This document shows, piece after piece, positions 7,065 through 8,754 of a stretch of 8,754 nt of DNA. Where the stretch lies: assembly GCA_937873435.1 (NCBI GenBank), contig CALMWM010000117.1, positions 1 through 8,754 of the forward strand, given 5' to 3'. The position numbers and the translations under genes were made by a program. Origin of the DNA: an uncultured Gallionellaceae bacterium (GTDB lineage: Bacteria > Pseudomonadota > Gammaproteobacteria > Burkholderiales > Sulfuricellaceae). The notes beneath the pieces are model-generated. The model was not told the origin of the DNA. It saw nothing but the letters and a program-made list of their open reading frames with translations, and made no database searches. Positions within the stretch are counted from its first letter, which is position 1, and each line of letters opens with the position of its first letter.

Positions 7065-7471
7065 GATTAAGTGAACAACTAAAGTTATTGGCAAAAGGAA
7101 TACATCCAGAAACTGGCGAGGTATTGGATGATGGTTCTCTTACAAACAGACCAGAAACCATTCGCCTACTTTATGACTTATCGGAAGAAATTTTTCAGTA
7201 CGAAAAACCCAAAAAATCCAAACAAAAAATTCAGCCCGAAGAACGGCGGCAAAAAAACATATCTGAAGGCAAACCACCGAAATCACACTTTCCATGGAGT
7301 GATGAAGAAAAGAAAATGCTAGAAGAAGCTTATAAAAACAACCCTGATGTGGAACAGCTAGCCAATCGCTTTGAACGTTCAATTTTAGCCGTTGCTGTGC
7401 ATCTGCAAAAAATGGCTCTAATTTCGGAAGAAGAATTTGAGTCTTATCGCTGGCGGCAACATGGCGCATAA
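7061..7471 (+). CDS. Small hypothetical protein with HTH/SANT-like C-terminus
   Basis: A 136-residue hydrophilic protein that I cannot assign to a named gene. Residues 5-45 hold LKLLAKGIHPETGEVLDDGSL, then NRPETIRLLYDL, a pattern I associate with accessory DNA-processing or helicase-linked proteins. Residues 48-75 are a lysine/glutamate-rich linker. Residues 77-121, beginning PWSDEEKKMLEEAY and continuing VEQLANRFERSILAVAVHLQKMALI, look like a three-helix HTH or Myb/SANT-like domain, so DNA binding is plausible. The ATG at 7061 is preferred over the GTG at 7055 because it overlaps the previous frame as ATGA, with GGCGAG five bases upstream. Codon use is AT-rich and unlike the flanking genes (23 G/C in the 60 bases from 7201), which suggests horizontal acquisition. 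Confidence 0.7.
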   Translation: MRLSEQLKLLAKGIHPETGEVLDDGSLTNRPETIRLLYDLSEEIFQYEKPKKSKQKIQPEERRQKNISEGKPPKSHFPWSDEEKKMLEEAYKNNPDVEQLANRFERSILAVAVHLQKMALISEEEFESYRWRQHGA

Positions 7472-7484
7472 CGATTAACACGAG

Positions 7485-7517
7485 TAAGGCGCAATCCCCG
7501 AAGGGCATTGCGCCGTA
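7485..7517. repeat. Palindromic hairpin GGCGCAAT...ATTGCGCC
   Basis: Perfect 8-bp arms, GGCGCAAT (7488-7495) and ATTGCGCC (7507-7514), enclose an inner CCC/GGG pairing around GAA. Beyond one mismatch a further TA/TA pair extends the stem. It begins 14 bases after the preceding stop. The form is that of a dispersed intergenic palindrome (REP-like). There is no following T-run, although TTTT occurs at 7521, so a terminator role is possible but secondary. Confidence 0.65.
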
Positions 7518-7526
7518 TGGTTTTGT

Positions 7527-7591
7527 GCGCTTCGCGCTGCTGTTTACATAGCAGGGGGCAGCCCCGGCTATAAAAAACCGCGCATAGCGCG
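7527..7591. repeat. Cluster of three short hairpins
   Basis: Three hairpins follow one another: GCGC-TTC-GCGC at 7527-7537; TAGC/GCTA plus GGGG/CCCC with one mismatch and a GCAG loop at 7549-7570; and CGCGC-ATA-GCGCG at 7579-7591. No coding frame here looks real. Function is unknown; they may be remnants of dispersed repeats or part of a structured transcript. Confidence 0.45.
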
Positions 7592-7630
7592 ACAACGCCC
7601 GCATGGAAGCACAGGTTCGGCCTACTGAAT

Positions 7631-7750
7631 GTCGGTTGGGTTAGCGGAACCATCGCGTAACCCAACAAAAAAACAAAATATTCAAATCCGGTGGTTATGT
7701 GGAAGATTGGGTTTGTTGGGTTACGGCCTGGCGGCCTAACCCAACCTACA
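7631..7750. repeat. Inverted pair of GTTGGGTTA palindromes (REPIN-like)
   Basis: Copy 1 has arms GTTGGGTTA (7635-7643) and TAACCCAAC (7658-7666). Copy 2 has the same arms at 7715-7723 and 7737-7745. Reading copy 2 on the minus strand gives TGTAGGTTGGGTTAG, against TGTCGGTTGGGTTAG in copy 1, so the two are related sequences in opposite orientation. They are separated by about 45 AT-rich bases. Two inverted REPs forming one unit is the REPIN layout, spread by RAYT transposases in other bacteria. No such transposase gene lies in the window. Confidence 0.7.
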
Positions 7751-7782
7751 TGGATTCTTCTCCTTACGCGCTTTGAAAAAAT

Positions 7783-8727
7783 TTAACTATTATTGAGGGT
7801 CAGCATTGAGATTTCCCCATTCGGGGCGCGACTGCATATTGCCCGGTACACCCTGTCGCAGTATTTCCCGACCGCCATCCAGTCGGCTTCCTTGAGCGCA
7901 ATCTCCCCCTCGACGTAGATTACCGTGCCGGCGGAGGGAATTAAAAAAACGCCGTGCTGCGCGGCAAGGACACCGGGGCCGCCGACCCGGCGCAATCCGG
8001 CCAGCGTCGCCGCATCGAACAGCGTAGCGGCGTCCTGGCCGGCGTGTGCCTCGTGTTTCCCCTGCGCGGCAACCAGCGTGAAGCGCTCATCGGAACGCCT
8101 CCGCAACAGTAGCAGTTCGCGCCCGGCAACCCCCAGCATGGCGCCAACCTGCATCAGCAAGCCCGACAGGAACCGTGCCATGCCAGCATCGGTCATGGGA
8201 ACGGCTTCGAGCGCTTGCTTCAGCCCGAGACTAGCGGATTCGGCGGCGGCGATAGCCTCGAAGGAGCGCAGCGCGGTGATCAGCGAGGAAAACAGCTTTT
8301 GCGCGGTGAGTTCGGTTTTGCATTTGTAATCGTTGATGTCGTAGTTGACGATGACATCGTGCTCCGGCGCCTCGCCGGGTTGCCCGGTGCGCAGGATGAT
8401 GCGCACCTGCGAGTTGTTCAGCTTGGTGCGGATATGCTGAATCACCTGCAATCCCGCATCGCGGGATTCCATCACCACGTCGAGCAGGATGACCGCGGTA
8501 TCCGGCTGCTCCTCCATGATTTTGCAGGCGCTGTAGCCGTTATAGGCGTCGACGAAAGCCAGCCCCCTTTCGCGGAAAGTAAAATCGGCAAGCACCAGCT
8601 TGGTGACTGCGTGAATGTCGCCCTCGTCGTCGACGATCAGGATTTTCCACGGCGCACGGCGCGGCGCGGCGACCTCGCCGCCGGGGGGAAGATTCAGTAG
8701 ATCAAATAATTGGTTTTGCGTGGTCAT
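7783..8727 (-). CDS. Response regulator with receiver domain and DUF3369-like C-terminus
   Basis: A 314-residue cytoplasmic two-component protein. The receiver domain (about 27-145) has the acidic pair D33-D34 in KILIVDDE, phospho-acceptor D83 in ILLDVVME, T114 in LRTGQPG, and lysines at 135 and 137 in NDYKCKTEL. The extended receiver end and the following region (about 150-305, including RFLSGLLMQVGAML and VIYVEGEI) match the DUF3369 type of response regulator. In that family an HD-GYP, GGDEF or kinase module usually follows; here the protein stops after DUF3369, with no output or DNA-binding domain. The ATG at 8727-8725 is preceded by AGGA about nine bases upstream. It may act by protein-protein contact or through a partner encoded beyond the right edge, where a histidine kinase gene would be expected. 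The frame is intact, so there is no sign of truncation by mutation. Confidence 0.9.
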   Translation of the reverse strand: MTTQNQLFDLLNLPPGGEVAAPRRAPWKILIVDDEGDIHAVTKLVLADFTFRERGLAFVDAYNGYSACKIMEEQPDTAVILLDVVMESRDAGLQVIQHIRTKLNNSQVRIILRTGQPGEAPEHDVIVNYDINDYKCKTELTAQKLFSSLITALRSFEAIAAAESASLGLKQALEAVPMTDAGMARFLSGLLMQVGAMLGVAGRELLLLRRRSDERFTLVAAQGKHEAHAGQDAATLFDAATLAGLRRVGGPGVLAAQHGVFLIPSAGTVIYVEGEIALKEADWMAVGKYCDRVYRAICSRAPNGEISMLTLNNS

Positions 8728-8754
8728 GGTTATTGATCCTGTCTGTCAATTTCG

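Larger units (their letters stand above)
7472..7782. other. Gene-free repeat-rich interval
   Basis: This stretch separates the convergent HTH-like gene and the response regulator. It contains only the hairpins and the inverted palindrome pair listed separately. Frames crossing it read through the palindromes and show no recognisable protein. No clear terminator for the leftward response-regulator gene was found. Confidence 0.7.

Noticed and set aside
6868..7074. 68-codon frame starting at GTG, with a hydrophobic C-terminal segment
   Set aside because: Composition is not convincing and there is no good ribosome site; the overlapping frame with the ATGA junction is the better candidate, though neither is certain.
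7549..7580. Stem with a nearby A/T run as a terminator for the HTH-like gene
   Set aside because: On the plus strand the stem is followed by A residues, not T, and on the minus strand the T-run precedes the stem.
7658..7723. Integron attC-like spacing (ACCCAAC ... GTTGGGT) between the two palindromes
   Set aside because: The core-like heptamers are the inner arms of the REP-like palindromes, with little further complementarity between them and no integrase or cassette array.
1..8754. CRISPR array, tRNA or rRNA genes
   Set aside because: No spaced direct repeats of CRISPR type, and no cloverleaf or rRNA sequence was seen on either strand.

Overview
The window looks like chromosomal DNA of a GC-rich Gram-negative bacterium, most likely a betaproteobacterium. 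This is inferred from the E. coli-type three-domain phosphotransacetylase, the exported proteins, the two families of signalling proteins, and an N-terminal fragment resembling betaproteobacterial phospholipase A. The species cannot be named from the sequence alone. Most genes have strong GC codon bias, but about 6850-7475 is clearly AT-richer.

Layout from left to right. (1) 1-1055, minus strand: a TetR-family regulator followed 40 bases later by the first 116 codons of an exported protein that runs off the left edge; the two probably form one operon. (2) 1056-1360: a divergent control region. It holds a sigma70-like promoter and an inverted repeat facing tetR, seven tandem copies of a 5-bp unit, and a candidate promoter facing right. 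(3) 1361-3445, plus strand: pta, phosphate acetyltransferase, full length and with no ackA beside it. (4) 3606-6828, plus strand: a membrane GGDEF-EAL protein with a periplasmic sensor region, overlapping by 20 bases a secreted PhnD-type binding protein. (5) 6829-7471: an AT-rich insert with a small frame broken by one stop codon, joined through an ATGA overlap to a 136-residue protein with an HTH/SANT-like C-terminus. (6) 7472-7782: no gene, but a dense set of hairpins including two inverted copies of a GTTGGGTTA-type palindrome (REP/REPIN-like). (7) 7783-8727, minus strand: a response regulator with a receiver domain and a DUF3369-like C-terminus, with no HD-GYP, GGDEF or DNA-binding output.

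The best candidate for an uncharacterised system is the coupled pair at 3606-6828. An orphan periplasmic binding protein, with no ABC permease or ATPase genes beside it, is translationally coupled to a cyclic-di-GMP enzyme that has a periplasmic domain. This suggests ligand-dependent control of c-di-GMP turnover, analogous in layout to NspS-MbaA. The broken AT-rich gene pair and the pentamer tract in the tetR-pta interval also deserve a second look.
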